Source: an uncultured Lachnospiraceae bacterium (GTDB lineage Bacteria; Bacillota; Clostridia; Lachnospirales; Lachnospiraceae). Taken from it: DNA of 25,264 bases. Of this stretch, positions 8,801 to 15,241 are shown in pieces. The stretch is taken from the NCBI GenBank assembly GCA_905209865.1, contig CAJLUP010000016.1, forward strand, positions 1 to 25,264. Direction: 5' to 3'. A model generated the notes under the pieces. That model saw nothing but the letters and a program-made list of their open reading frames with translations, had not been told where the DNA came from and did not search any database. The position numbers and the translations under genes were made by a program. Position 1 is the first letter of the stretch, and each line of letters opens with the position of its first letter.

Positions 8801-9578
8801 TAGTTGGGCAGCATTCTCTCGCGTTCTTAGAGAAGCGAAGAGCGTTCTTGGTGACGCAGATGCAACGCAGGATAATGTAAATCAGGCTGTGTCAGATTTG
8901 CAGGCGGCAATCGAAGCGCTTGTTAAGAATGATCCAGAACCGGGCGATGTAGATAAGAGCGGACTGCAGAATCTTTACAATCAGTATAAAGATACGAAAC
9001 CGGATGGTTATACGGAAAGCAGTTGGCTGGACTTTGCTGCCGCACTTGATAAGGCAGAGAAAGTTCTGAAAGATGAAAAAGCAACAGTAGGAGATGTGCA
9101 GGCGGCAGTGGCAGAGCTTGAGATGGCATATAAATCACTTGAGAAAGAAGAACCGACACCGGGTAAACCTGATAAGAGCGGACTGCAGAATCTTTACAAT
9201 CAGTATAAAGATATCAAAGCCGACGGTTATACGAAAGACAGCTGGACTGCATTTGATAAAGCTCGTACAGAGGCAGAAAAGGTTCTTACAAATGAAAAAG
9301 CAACACAGGCTGAGATAGATGCAGCGAAAGCAGCATTGCAGGCAGCGTATGAAGGTCTTGCAAAAGACACAACTCCTGAACCTGAACCGCAGCCGAACCC
9401 GAATCCGACACCGGGCGGAAACGGCGGCAACAGTGGAAACGCTGGTAACAGTGGAAATGGCAGCAACACAGCAGTTGTTACAGGAGACAGCGCAAATATC
9501 GCAGGATATTTGATGATGCTTCTGGCAGCAGGCGGAATTGCGGCAGTAACATTCTTTAGAAGAAAAAGAGTGAAATAA
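2871..9578 (+). CDS. Secreted, wall-anchored multidomain GH31 glycosidase, probably alpha-N-acetylgalactosaminidase type
   Basis: 2235 residues. A signal peptide ends near AKA-A (35/36). The GH31 N-domain, barrel and C-terminal beta domains span about 37-870. Probable nucleophile is D484 in LKTDVAW and probable acid/base is D535 in WTGDQYGG; the usual WxDMNE nucleophile motif is absent. This motif set and the module order resemble the GH31 alpha-N-acetylgalactosaminidases (subfamily 18 type), so mucin or blood-group alpha-GalNAc is the likely substrate. Next come Fn3 (950-1035), a CBM32-like F5/8C (1045-1173), a dockerin-like loop (1194-1243), a cohesin-like domain (1249-1381), a beta-sandwich of unclear family (1395-1560), Ig-like Big2 (1561-1653), FIVAR (1656-1720), a second F5/8C (1730-1876), four more FIVARs (1879-2165), a Pro/Gly/Asn linker, then VVTGDS (T2204), a hydrophobic segment and RRKRVK. 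The start is backed by AGGAGG 12 bases upstream. Substrate is inferred, not proven. Confidence 0.9.
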   Translation: MKWTKKMKGAGKRAAVTVTALGMVLTAFPPIPAKAAEEFAGKLTSVESAEKGSKDNIVVVKFNGGVTAQLTFLEDGIFRYNVDPSGEFSEYATAKSKSHVGRIQQYSDASSNYSHPKADISDKDGKITIKSGSVSVEFDKATAKMKVLSGDTVVMEEKEALSISNSATVQTLKKNEGENFYGGGTQNGRFVHTGESINIANESNWTDGGVASPNPFYYTTNGYGVLRNTFADGKYDFGKSEGDTVTATHKEGELDAYYFVSDGKNVTEKTQELLSEYYHVTGNPVLLPEYAFYEGHLNAYNRDSWSDQPGGKGWTIKGNESSTSAGTTTYESGMSTGYKPQDGMNIESLNGTKPTVSIEKYPKVETPYKYSARQVIDDYIKYDMPLGYFLPNDGYGAGYGQNGYGMTGGVNADGSSSAERLAAVAANVQNLKEFTEYANSKGVATGLWTQSYLTPDSNSGTEWQLLRDFKNEVGVGGVSTLKTDVAWVGHGYSMQLDGVKTAYDIATTEGKVRPNIISLDGWAGSQRYSGIWTGDQYGGEWEYIRFHIPTYIGTSLSGNPNIGSDMDGIFGGNQLIATRDYQWKSFTPLMLNMDGWGTYAKMPYVFGDPYTGINRMYMKTKAQLLPYIYTGAASAANIDTGNGDTGLPLIRAMFLEYPEDTYASSKAMQYQYMLGSDLLVAPIYKNTAADDKGNDVRNDIYLPDSKEVWIDYFTGEQYQGGQVLNNFAAPLWKLPVFVKNGAIIPMWEENNTPDKIDKANRIVEFWPDGKSSYTMFEDDGKFVENDLKEEGDYGKVTKTSYGDHVSTKYTSEVKDGTATLTAEKSTGNYTGYKKDKNTTFVVNVSKKPAKVTAKNGNDTLTLEEVNSKADFDAKKAEAGKAVYFYDESPAIETYASEAETEIANLVKDVKRTPKLYVKFAQADAKNVAQTLVLEGFENDGKLPKDQVNKNLQVPTLAENVEAKTPTSITMTWDKVADATSYELLIDGVVFAVGDVQTYTHTDLGYHSEHKYKVRSRNAEGYSEWSEEKTFQSAEDPWKDTPTPQTITWTGGIYGNHNADLAFDRTFQKSDGGFHSDGNAIGQTLTVDYGKAYEIDKIEYYPRDDAGNGTVKKMKLETSLDGIHWSEAKEYTWEGNADTKVMGDLNCGARYIRFTPLESVGNFFAASEIKVYKKENTGAFAVGSTNKAETVSDGDYTNMKNYLGTCEKDSLFVDQIKSRYGDINMNNIYDVYDYAFTMFQLDGGTKKTDSVSGEAMLLASSANVKKGETFTIDVYAQNVAGLNAFGQVINYDKNKVEFVSCEASPLLAQMENLTVNKVYDDGAYVNLAYANRGDKNLYAGSDVLATITMKAKDNISTEDKNVIDLSKVTLIGPNYSTIESEVNTDVAIPDVPATEKKFAQNDFNITMTNEKLTEDSADDPNVNKLIQQNNYNGLFDGTFGRDFEFKWDISSNHVDGKLPDYIILPTTMHLALKNPEALNKVVVSNANEGNGYLNKVSAKLIYTDDTSSDEIKFETKQEKYTFEFTGDKAVKEVQITFLDAKSTSDVKNMLTLAELELSNTSNIPVTGITADPNNGTEMYVGTLADINATVQPDNATNKFFTAESSNEDVVKILTLADENGYPVYKARAMKEGKSTITLAAAGNKDVKATYEITVKAGVDISGLNEALAKARNYQPSVYTEESYAPLKAAVEAAEALLQGEYTKNQVLGAQTAIYDAIDGLAFRPVDESTLLDSKGIKVTATSECDPDTLEDGLATNVLDGNEENYWHTDYNKHKLPQSLNFDLGGMYNLTDITFLARQGTTNGDIMKAEIFVGSEKDNLTSVGVFEFDHDGNNVLLNRDQYQQTAFVSSDVRYVEFKVLEAEKQNRWASMAEIRFYGKSTTADLKALYDSYVEENLNKADYTADSWVVYEAKMDEAKALIEAKDTTNAAAGEALTALQTAHNALAKNETPTPGEVDKTALKALCDQADALKGEDYTADSWAAFSRVLREAKSVLGDADATQDNVNQAVSDLQAAIEALVKNDPEPGDVDKSGLQNLYNQYKDTKPDGYTESSWLDFAAALDKAEKVLKDEKATVGDVQAAVAELEMAYKSLEKEEPTPGKPDKSGLQNLYNQYKDIKADGYTKDSWTAFDKARTEAEKVLTNEKATQAEIDAAKAALQAAYEGLAKDTTPEPEPQPNPNPTPGGNGGNSGNAGNSGNGSNTAVVTGDSANIAGYLMMLLAAGGIAAVTFFRRKRVK
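8952..9213 (+). repeat. 43-bp exact direct repeat inside adjacent FIVAR modules
   Basis: The segment starting GATAAGAGCGGACTGCAG is identical at 8952-8994 and 9171-9213 (43 bases, 219 bases apart, exactly 73 codons). It encodes DKSGLQNLYNQYKD in both copies. Identity at all third positions, while the rest of the two modules has diverged, points to recent duplication or gene conversion. Confidence 0.9.
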
Positions 9579-9620
9579 AAAGATTCGATTCGTAAGATGA
9601 AGAGGATATGAAATAAAAGA

Positions 9621-9650
9621 GGCGATGCGCGTAAGTGCATCGCCCCTTTT
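9621..9650. terminator. Bidirectional terminator between the GH31 and RluA genes
   Basis: GGCGATGCGC (9621-9630) pairs with GTGCATCGCC (9635-9644) over 10 positions, one of them G-U, and closes on a GTAA tetraloop. CCTTTT follows on the plus strand. On the minus strand the hairpin is followed by TCTTTTATTT. It can therefore end both converging genes. Confidence 0.92.
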
Positions 9651-9662
9651 GTTATTGGAGGT

Positions 9663-10358
9663 TCAGATTTGAAATTCCATCATCTTGCCTGTTTTTGGGT
9701 GGCGGAATGTTAATTTGTAAGCACAGAGATGAAGCTGTCCGGCTTGAAAACGTTTTACCGAAGTCTGAGAGGCGATGATCGGATGATCGATTTCTCTGCC
9801 GTATTTGCGATCGCCTATGAGGGGGTGTCCAAAATGTGCCATTTGTACGCGAATCTGATGATGTCTGCCTGTGTCAAGGTGAATTTCGACAAGGGAGGAA
9901 ACGTCATACACTTCAACGGTGCGGTAGTGCAGTCTGGCAAGTTTCGCTCCGGAAGTTGTCTTTGCACAGACAGAGGAACTGTTTGTGCGGGCGTTTTTGA
10001 TAAGATAATCTTCAAGAGTTCCTTCCGGCGGTTTGGGGATGCCTGTCACTGCGGCAAGATAATATTTCCCGAATCCGTCGGAGGAGAGCTGCCGGTTTAA
10101 TTCTTTTGCTGCAGCCGGGGTTTTCGCAAAGACGAGAATCCCTTCTACTGGCTGGTCGAGTCGGTGAATGACTGCAAGATATGGTTCGCCTGATTTTGTA
10201 CGGTGAAATTTCTGAGAAGTAAAAAGGTGATTTTTGAGTAGACTTTCCATGTCGGCAGTTCCGATACGAGCGCTTTGGGTGGGCGTGCCGGCGGGTTTAT
10301 GGCAGACGATGATCTGTTCGTCTTCATATAAAATGATCGGGGCTGTATTTTTTATCAT
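9663..10358 (-). CDS. RluA-family RNA pseudouridine synthase
   Basis: Converts specific uridines in rRNA or tRNA to pseudouridine in the cytoplasm. The 231-residue protein begins with the usual strand ILYEDEQIIVCHKPAGTPTQ and carries the RluA signature HRLDQPVEGILVFAKT, in which D68 is the catalytic aspartate. Further marks are TGRHHQIRVQMAHFGHPLIGD and KYG. There is no N-terminal S4 domain, so it belongs to the shorter RluA forms; the exact target base cannot be assigned. The start ATG at 10358 has AAGGAG upstream at a rather long spacing (about 14 bases). It is transcribed away from the XpaC-like gene from a promoter that overlaps that gene's promoter, and converges on the GH31 gene at the shared terminator. 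Confidence 0.92.
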   Translation of the reverse strand: MIKNTAPIILYEDEQIIVCHKPAGTPTQSARIGTADMESLLKNHLFTSQKFHRTKSGEPYLAVIHRLDQPVEGILVFAKTPAAAKELNRQLSSDGFGKYYLAAVTGIPKPPEGTLEDYLIKNARTNSSSVCAKTTSGAKLARLHYRTVEVYDVSSLVEIHLDTGRHHQIRVQMAHFGHPLIGDRKYGREIDHPIIASQTSVKRFQAGQLHLCAYKLTFRHPKTGKMMEFQI

Positions 10359-10385
10359 TTGTCTTATTTTCGCTCCTTCGTATTA

Positions 10386-10414
10386 TTGACTTTTCAATGT
10401 GTTACGGCTAAACT
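10386..10414 (+). promoter_or_regulatory. Promoter of the XpaC-TelA genes
   Basis: TTGACT (10386-10391), a 17-base spacer, then TAAACT (10409-10414). The hexamers are identical to those of the rpsL promoter at 24936. Transcription should start near 10421, about 43 bases before the ATG. Confidence 0.75.
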
Positions 10415-10415
10415 G

Positions 10416-10444
10416 ATTATCATATAAAAGAATTTTCAGGTCAA
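10416..10444 (-). promoter_or_regulatory. Promoter of the RluA-family gene, overlapping the divergent one
   Basis: On the minus strand TTGACC (10444-10439) is followed by exactly 17 bases and then GATAAT (10421-10416), inside TATATGATAAT. The two -10 elements of this and the plus-strand promoter are one base apart, so one polymerase should exclude the other. Confidence 0.7.
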
Positions 10445-10463
10445 CCCTTTAAGGAGGAAATTC

Positions 10464-11777
10464 ATGATAAATAATGAGTGGGAAAGATCGTTGGATGAAT
10501 TGAATCGAACAATTCAAGATGCGATCGATCATCAAAATTACGGGCGGTTAAATCAAAATGTGACAGATACAATCGGTCGCGCTATGGGAGAAATTTCCAG
10601 AGGATTAAAAAATGGGATCCGATATGGCAATGACGCGATGAACGCTGCGGCAGATAATTTCGCGAGAAGACAAAATCAAACGACAGGCGGCTTTGCCCGG
10701 CGTCAGAGACAGGCGGGAAATACCCCGCCGTTTAGAAATCAAGGCGAGGCAGGCGGTTTCGCGCAGAATCAGGGAATGGGTTCGGCAGGCAGCTTTGCAC
10801 AAAATCCGAATGCTGTACAGAGAGAAAAGATTCTTTATCTGAAAGGAACGGCGATAAAGGTCGGCGGCATCTTCCTCGCGATTACAGGATATCTTGGGAT
10901 GATTGTTACTTTGATCATCGGTCTGATGCTTCTGCTTGGCAGTTCTGTTACCGGATGGCAAACAGAGATAAATGTTATGGCGGCGGTGATGGGCGGTTTT
11001 GCCGTTGCATTTGCCGGGATGGGAATTGCCGGGACGGTAAATGCATGCGCGGTAAGCCGTTTTGGGAAATATGTGAAAATGCTTGATGTCAGAGAGTATT
11101 GTGATGTGAAAGAGCTTGCACAGCGCAGCGGACGTTCGGGGAAAGCAGTTGTGAAAGATCTGAAAAAAATGATTAAAAAAGGCTGGTTCAGACAAGGGCA
11201 TCTTGATGAGCAGGAAACCTGCCTTATGACGAGCAATGAAGCGTATCGTCAATATACGGCGCTTATGGAGAGAACGCGTCAGGAGAAGAAAGAAAAAGAA
11301 GAAAGAGCGGCAAAAGAAAAGGCAGAATTTTCCAAACTTTCTCCGGAAGTGCAGAAGATCATCGAAGCAGGCGATGCGTATGTGCATGCGATCAGAGCGG
11401 CGAATGACGCAATACCCGGAGAAGAGATTTCGGAGAAGATTGCCCGTATGGAAATGCTTGTAGACAGAATCTTTGACAGGGTAGAGCAGAAACCTGACAC
11501 GGTCAGTGATATTCGAAAATTGATGGATTATTACCTTCCGATGACAATGAAACTGCTGCAGGCGTATGAAGATCTGGATGCACAGCCGGTGCAGGGAGAA
11601 AATATCATTTCTTCGAAGGAGGAGATTGAAAAGACGATCGATACCCTTAACGTAGCTTTTGAAAAACTGTTGGACGATCTTTTTCAGGATACGGCGTGGG
11701 ACGTATCGTCAGATATTTCTGTGCTGAATACGATGTTGGCGCAGGAAGGTCTTACGGAGGACGAGATCAGGAAGTAA
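10464..11777 (+). CDS. XpaC-like membrane protein (halogen_hydrol / 5-bromo-4-chloroindolyl phosphate hydrolysis family)
   Basis: A 437-residue protein. The N-terminal third is hydrophilic, rich in Gln, Gly, Asn and Arg, with a repeated GGFARRQ/GGFAQNQ/GSFAQNP pattern. Two membrane segments follow (about 135-158 and 171-194). Then comes a winged-helix-like stretch (about 208-265, YCDVKELAQRSGRSGKAVVKDL), a highly charged coiled coil rich in Lys and Glu (about 265-300), and a C-terminal helical domain (LMDYYLPMTMKLLQAYEDL) typical of the XpaC family. The real function is unknown; the family name comes from a staining phenotype. Location directly before a TelA-like gene is the usual pairing and suggests a shared role in envelope or toxic-compound tolerance. 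AAGGAGG lies just upstream of the ATG. Confidence 0.82.
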   Translation: MINNEWERSLDELNRTIQDAIDHQNYGRLNQNVTDTIGRAMGEISRGLKNGIRYGNDAMNAAADNFARRQNQTTGGFARRQRQAGNTPPFRNQGEAGGFAQNQGMGSAGSFAQNPNAVQREKILYLKGTAIKVGGIFLAITGYLGMIVTLIIGLMLLLGSSVTGWQTEINVMAAVMGGFAVAFAGMGIAGTVNACAVSRFGKYVKMLDVREYCDVKELAQRSGRSGKAVVKDLKKMIKKGWFRQGHLDEQETCLMTSNEAYRQYTALMERTRQEKKEKEERAAKEKAEFSKLSPEVQKIIEAGDAYVHAIRAANDAIPGEEISEKIARMEMLVDRIFDRVEQKPDTVSDIRKLMDYYLPMTMKLLQAYEDLDAQPVQGENIISSKEEIEKTIDTLNVAFEKLLDDLFQDTAWDVSSDISVLNTMLAQEGLTEDEIRK

Positions 11778-11962
11778 AAGCGCGCAGAGCAAGATAAGAC
11801 AAGATGCACACAGAAGAAAATAAGATGGGAAGAGATGTGTGCACAATAGGGTAAGACAGAAAGAAGATGCGCACAGAATAAAGCGAAAAAGAAGTTCGGG
11901 AAATGACAAGCGGAGATAAATAAGCTAAGGCTGAATAAAGAAGTGGAAAAGGAGAGAAAGAT
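11778..11962 (+). repeat. Purine-rich spacer with degenerate repeats and an inverted repeat
   Basis: This 185-base spacer between the xpaC-like and telA-like genes is almost entirely A and G on the plus strand. It contains related units starting GATGCACACAGAA, GATGTGTGCACAA and GATGCGCACAGAA, spaced about 31-33 bases apart. TGCACAC (11805-11811) and GTGTGCA (11837-11843) form perfect 7-bp inverted arms with a 25-base loop. There is no T-tract and no clear promoter, so the two genes may be one transcript with a structured spacer. The function is unknown. Confidence 0.55.
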
Positions 11963-13105
11963 ATGGGAACAGAGTTTAAAGATTTAGATACCACTCCGAC
12001 ATTGACGTTAGATCCGTTTCAGACGGCGGATAAGAAAGAACCTCCGGTCGTGCAGCAGGCAGAAGAAGCTGAGTTGGACGACAGCATTTTGACAGAGGAA
12101 GAACGTCAGACAGTGGAGGCGTTTGCAAAGCAGATCGATCTGACGAATTCTTCGCTGATCCTTCAGTACGGAGCAGGAACACAGAAGAAGATGGCAGATT
12201 TTTCCGAATCGGCTTTGGATAATGTGAAGGCGCAGGATCTCGGAGAGGTGGGGGATCTTCTTACCGGAGTTGTGACGCAGCTGAAAAGCTTTGACGAGGA
12301 GGAAGAAGAAAAAGGATTTTTAGGTATATTCAAGAAAGCATCGAACAAAATTGATTCGATGAAAGCGAAATATGCAAAAGCCGAGACGAACGTCAATGAG
12401 ATTGTGAAAGCCTTGGAGAAGCATCAGGTACAGCTTATGAAAGATACGGCGCTTCTTGATAAAATGTATGAATTGAATCTGACATATTTTAAAGAATTAT
12501 CTATGTATATTCTTGCCGGAAAGAAGAAGCTTGCGGAAGTGAAGCGGACACAGCTTGCGGATCTGATGAGCAAGGCACAGGCATCAGGACTGCCGGAGGA
12601 TGCGCAGGCGGCGAAAGATTTGGACGAGATGTGCATTCGGTTTGAGAAGAAGATCCATGATCTTGAACTGACAAGAATGATTTCGATTCAGACGGCGCCG
12701 CAGATCCGTCTTGTTCAGAATAATGATACAATGATGGTTGAAAAGATTCAGTCTACGATTGTGAATACGATCCCTCTTTGGAAGAGTCAGATGGTTCTTG
12801 CACTTGGAGTGGAGCATTCGACTCAGGCGGCAGAAGCACAGCGTCGTGTCACGGATGTGACGAACGAGCTTTTGAAGAGGAATGCAGAGAAATTAAAGAT
12901 GGCAACGACGGAAACGGCTCGTCAGTCCGAGCGGGGTATTGTGGACATCGAGACGCTTAAGGCGACAAACGAATCGTTGATCGCTACATTAGACGAAGTG
13001 ATGGCGATCCAGCGTGAAGGTCGGGAGAAACGTCAGGCGGCTGAGGCGGAGCTTCGCAATATGGAACAGGAACTGAAAGGGAAACTTCTTCAGCTTCACG
13101 GATAA
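11963..13105 (+). CDS. TelA-like toxic anion resistance family protein
   Basis: A 380-residue soluble, almost wholly helical protein of the TelA/KlaA family, whose members are linked to tellurite and other stress tolerance; the molecular function is not settled. Family marks are GFLGIFKKASNKIDSMKAKYAKAETNV, the helix VQLMKDTALLDKMYELNLTYFKELSMYI, and MISIQTAPQIRLVQNNDTMMVEKIQSTIVNTIPLWKSQM, followed by LKRNAEKLKMATTETARQSERGIVDIETL. The length is usual for the family. An acidic, probably disordered N-terminus (about 1-50) precedes the domain. The ATG has AAAAGGAGAG nearby. It lies 185 bases after the XpaC-like gene, its typical partner. No terminator separates it from the proS T-box promoter 20 bases downstream. 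Confidence 0.9.
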   Translation: MGTEFKDLDTTPTLTLDPFQTADKKEPPVVQQAEEAELDDSILTEEERQTVEAFAKQIDLTNSSLILQYGAGTQKKMADFSESALDNVKAQDLGEVGDLLTGVVTQLKSFDEEEEEKGFLGIFKKASNKIDSMKAKYAKAETNVNEIVKALEKHQVQLMKDTALLDKMYELNLTYFKELSMYILAGKKKLAEVKRTQLADLMSKAQASGLPEDAQAAKDLDEMCIRFEKKIHDLELTRMISIQTAPQIRLVQNNDTMMVEKIQSTIVNTIPLWKSQMVLALGVEHSTQAAEAQRRVTDVTNELLKRNAEKLKMATTETARQSERGIVDIETLKATNESLIATLDEVMAIQREGREKRQAAEAELRNMEQELKGKLLQLHG

Positions 13106-13124
13106 AGTCTGGATCATGTTTCGG

Positions 13125-13153
13125 TTGACATTCGGATGATTTTTGGGTAAAAT
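13125..13153 (+). promoter_or_regulatory. Promoter of the proS T-box leader
   Basis: A perfect TTGACA (13125-13130), a 17-base spacer and TAAAAT (13148-13153). Transcription should begin near 13160, just before the T-box stem I. Confidence 0.88.
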
Positions 13154-13159
13154 CACAGT

Positions 13160-13399
13160 TGCAAACAGGCGATGAAAGAGAATAGTATATGTGAGGAATG
13201 CGGCAGAGAGAAGGCGGCTGGTGAGAGCCTTTGCAGGAACACATAGAACCGGCTCCGGAGCTCTGTATGAAAATACAGCGTATCTCTGCGTTAAAGAGAA
13301 AAGAGAGAACAGTCACAGACAAGTTGTCTGTAGTGTTAATAAGGGTGGTACCGCCGAGATGCTCGGTCCCTTGCGGGGGAAGAGCGTCTCGGCGTTTTT
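13160..13399 (+). promoter_or_regulatory. T-box riboswitch leader for proS, probably reading tRNA-Pro
   Basis: The leader has the standard T-box parts in order. GCGATGAAAGAGAATAGTA is the K-turn start of stem I. AGAGAGAAGGCGGCTGGTGA with GAGCC forms the distal loop region. GAACCG follows, with CCG (13249-13251) as the likely proline specifier. A stem ACAGAC/GTCTGT spans 13315-13331. The conserved T-box AAGGGTGGTACCGC lies at 13341-13354 and binds the free acceptor end of uncharged tRNA. Pairing of that box excludes the terminator at 13352-13399. Uncharged tRNA-Pro should therefore turn proS on. The exact specifier register is inferred. Confidence 0.93.
13352..13399 (+). terminator. Conditional terminator of the T-box leader
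   Basis: CGCCGAGA (13352-13359) pairs perfectly with TCTCGGCG (13387-13394) and is followed by TTTTT. Its 5' arm overlaps the end of the T-box sequence, the expected mutually exclusive arrangement. Confidence 0.92.
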
Positions 13400-13463
13400 G
13401 CATGGCTTTGAAGGAAATTAAAAAACCAGAAAGTAAAAATGATTTAGGAAATGAGGTAAGAAG

Positions 13464-14906
13464 ATGGCAAAAGAAAAGAAACTTGTACAGTCGATCACAT
13501 CGAGAGACGAAGATTTCGCACAGTGGTATACAGATGTTGTGCGGGAAGCAAAATTGTGTGATTATTCAGGGGTAAAAGGATGTTTGAATTATCTTCCGAA
13601 CGGATATGCGATTTGGGAAAATATTCAGTCTGATCTTGATAAACGTTTTAAAGACACGGGTGTGGAAAATGTTTATCTTCCGGTTTTGATCCCGGAGAGT
13701 CTTTTACAGAAAGAAAAAGATCACATTGAAGGATTTGCACCGGAAGTTGCATGGGTGACACACGGCGGAACAGAACCGCTTCAGGAAAGATTCTGTATTC
13801 GTCCGACATCCGAAACTCTGTTTTGTGATGTGTGGAGCAAGACGGTTCAGTCTTACAGAGATCTTCCGAAAGTATGGAATCAGTGGTGTTCGGTTCTCCG
13901 TTGGGAGAAAACGACAAGACCGTTCCTTCGCTCAAGAGAATTTCTCTGGCAGGAAGGACATACGATCCATGCAACATATGAAGAGGCAGAAGAACGTACA
14001 AAATTAATGTGGAAAGTATATAAAGATTTTGTAGAAGAAGACCTTGCAATTCCGGTTGTAGCGGGAAGAAAAACAGAGAGTGAGAAGTTTGCGGGAGCAC
14101 AGGATACTTATACGATCGAGGCTCTGATGCATGATGGACAGGCGCTGCAGTCAGCTACAAGTCATTTCTTCGGAAATTCATTCCCGGATGCATTTGACAT
14201 TAAATATGCAGATAAGAATAATGAACTTCACAGTGTGTATGAGACGTCATGGGGTCTGTCTACGAGAATTATTGGTGCGATCATCATGGTTCACGGTGAT
14301 GACAGCGGCCTTGTGCTTCCGCCGAGAATTGCTCCGGTACAGACAAGAGTTATTCCGATCGCACAGCATAAAGAAGGCGTTCTTGATAAGGCAAATGAAC
14401 TTCTTGATGCTCTTAATAAAGCGGGATATCGTGCGAAGATCGATGATTCTGAAAAGAGTCCGGGATGGAAGTTCAGCGAGCAGGAGATGCTTGGAATTCC
14501 GACCCGTATTGAGATCGGACCGAAAGATATTGAAAACGGACAGGTTGTAGTTGTGCGCCGTGATACAAGAGAGAAGATCGTTGTGGCAATCGATGAGATC
14601 ACAACGAAACTCAGTGAGATTCTTGAGACGATCCAGAAAGATCTTTATGCAAAAGCAAAAGCATTCCTTGACGATCATATCAGCTCGGCGGTGACGATGG
14701 ATGAGATGAAAGATGCCGTTTCTGAAAAGAAAGGTTTCGTAAAAGCAATGTGGTGCGGAGACGAAGCTTGTGAAGATGAGATCAAAGCACAGACAGGCGG
14801 CGTGACATCAAGATGTATCCCTATGGAAGAAGAACATCTTTCAGATGTATGTATCTGCTGCGGAAAACCTGCGAAACATATGGTTTACTGGGGAAGAGCG
14901 TATTAA
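13464..14906 (+). CDS. proS: Prolyl-tRNA synthetase, archaeal/eukaryotic-type (ProS type 3)
   Basis: Charges tRNA-Pro with proline in the cytoplasm. At 480 residues it is the short form that lacks the large editing insertion found between motifs 2 and 3 in the longer bacterial-type ProRS. Visible class II marks are RPTSET (from R113), motif 2 RWEKTTRPFLRSREFLWQEG (from R146) and motif 3 GLVLPPRIAP (about 282). The C-terminal zinc-binding-like domain keeps Cys pairs, CGDEAC (C-x4-C) and CICC (C-x2-C), and the protein ends in the invariant tyrosine (GRAY). The start follows GAGGT by six bases. Expression should be controlled by the T-box upstream. It has no close downstream partner; the next gene has its own terminator-separated promoter. 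Confidence 0.97.
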   Translation: MAKEKKLVQSITSRDEDFAQWYTDVVREAKLCDYSGVKGCLNYLPNGYAIWENIQSDLDKRFKDTGVENVYLPVLIPESLLQKEKDHIEGFAPEVAWVTHGGTEPLQERFCIRPTSETLFCDVWSKTVQSYRDLPKVWNQWCSVLRWEKTTRPFLRSREFLWQEGHTIHATYEEAEERTKLMWKVYKDFVEEDLAIPVVAGRKTESEKFAGAQDTYTIEALMHDGQALQSATSHFFGNSFPDAFDIKYADKNNELHSVYETSWGLSTRIIGAIIMVHGDDSGLVLPPRIAPVQTRVIPIAQHKEGVLDKANELLDALNKAGYRAKIDDSEKSPGWKFSEQEMLGIPTRIEIGPKDIENGQVVVVRRDTREKIVVAIDEITTKLSEILETIQKDLYAKAKAFLDDHISSAVTMDEMKDAVSEKKGFVKAMWCGDEACEDEIKAQTGGVTSRCIPMEEEHLSDVCICCGKPAKHMVYWGRAY

Positions 14907-15081
14907 GAAAATACATTTGGGATTAGAAGGGCAATGCAAAAAACAGGATAGAAAATCAGTTTGTGATTTGAAAAAACAGATAGAAACAGAATGTTTTGTG
15001 CATTTTTTCAGAAAGGAAAACACCTCTTTTTGTGGATAATTTGCCTATAGAATAAGAAACAGAAGAAAATTGTTATATGAG

Positions 15082-15124
15082 AAAGCCATAATCGTTTCAT
15101 AAATAAGCGGTTATGGCTTTTTTT
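15082..15124 (+). terminator. Terminator between proS and the first GH29 gene
   Basis: AAAGCCATAATCG (15082-15094) pairs with CGGTTATGGCTTT (15108-15120) across 13 positions, one of them G-U, followed by a run of T. It lies 175 bases after the proS stop; nothing else is recognisable in 14907-15081. Confidence 0.9.
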
Positions 15125-15167
15125 GAAAAATATTTATTGTGAAAACGACGAAAATAAATAAAACATA

Positions 15168-15196
15168 ATGACATTTTTGTACAAATATGATAAATT
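15168..15196 (+). promoter_or_regulatory. Extended -10 promoter of the first GH29 gene
   Basis: ATGACA (15168-15173), 17 bases, then TAAATT (15191-15196), preceded by TGA as an extended -10. The spacer sequence TTTTGT and AATATGATA is shared with the promoter of the second GH29 gene at the same positions, which supports the call. Confidence 0.65.
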
Positions 15197-15241
15197 TCTA
15201 GTACTCATGTAAACCAAAACAATGAAAGAGAAAGGAAAAGT

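Noticed and set aside
13191..13575. Short plus-strand frames across the T-box leader
   Set aside because: They run through the T-box and terminator, whose RNA features explain the sequence fully.
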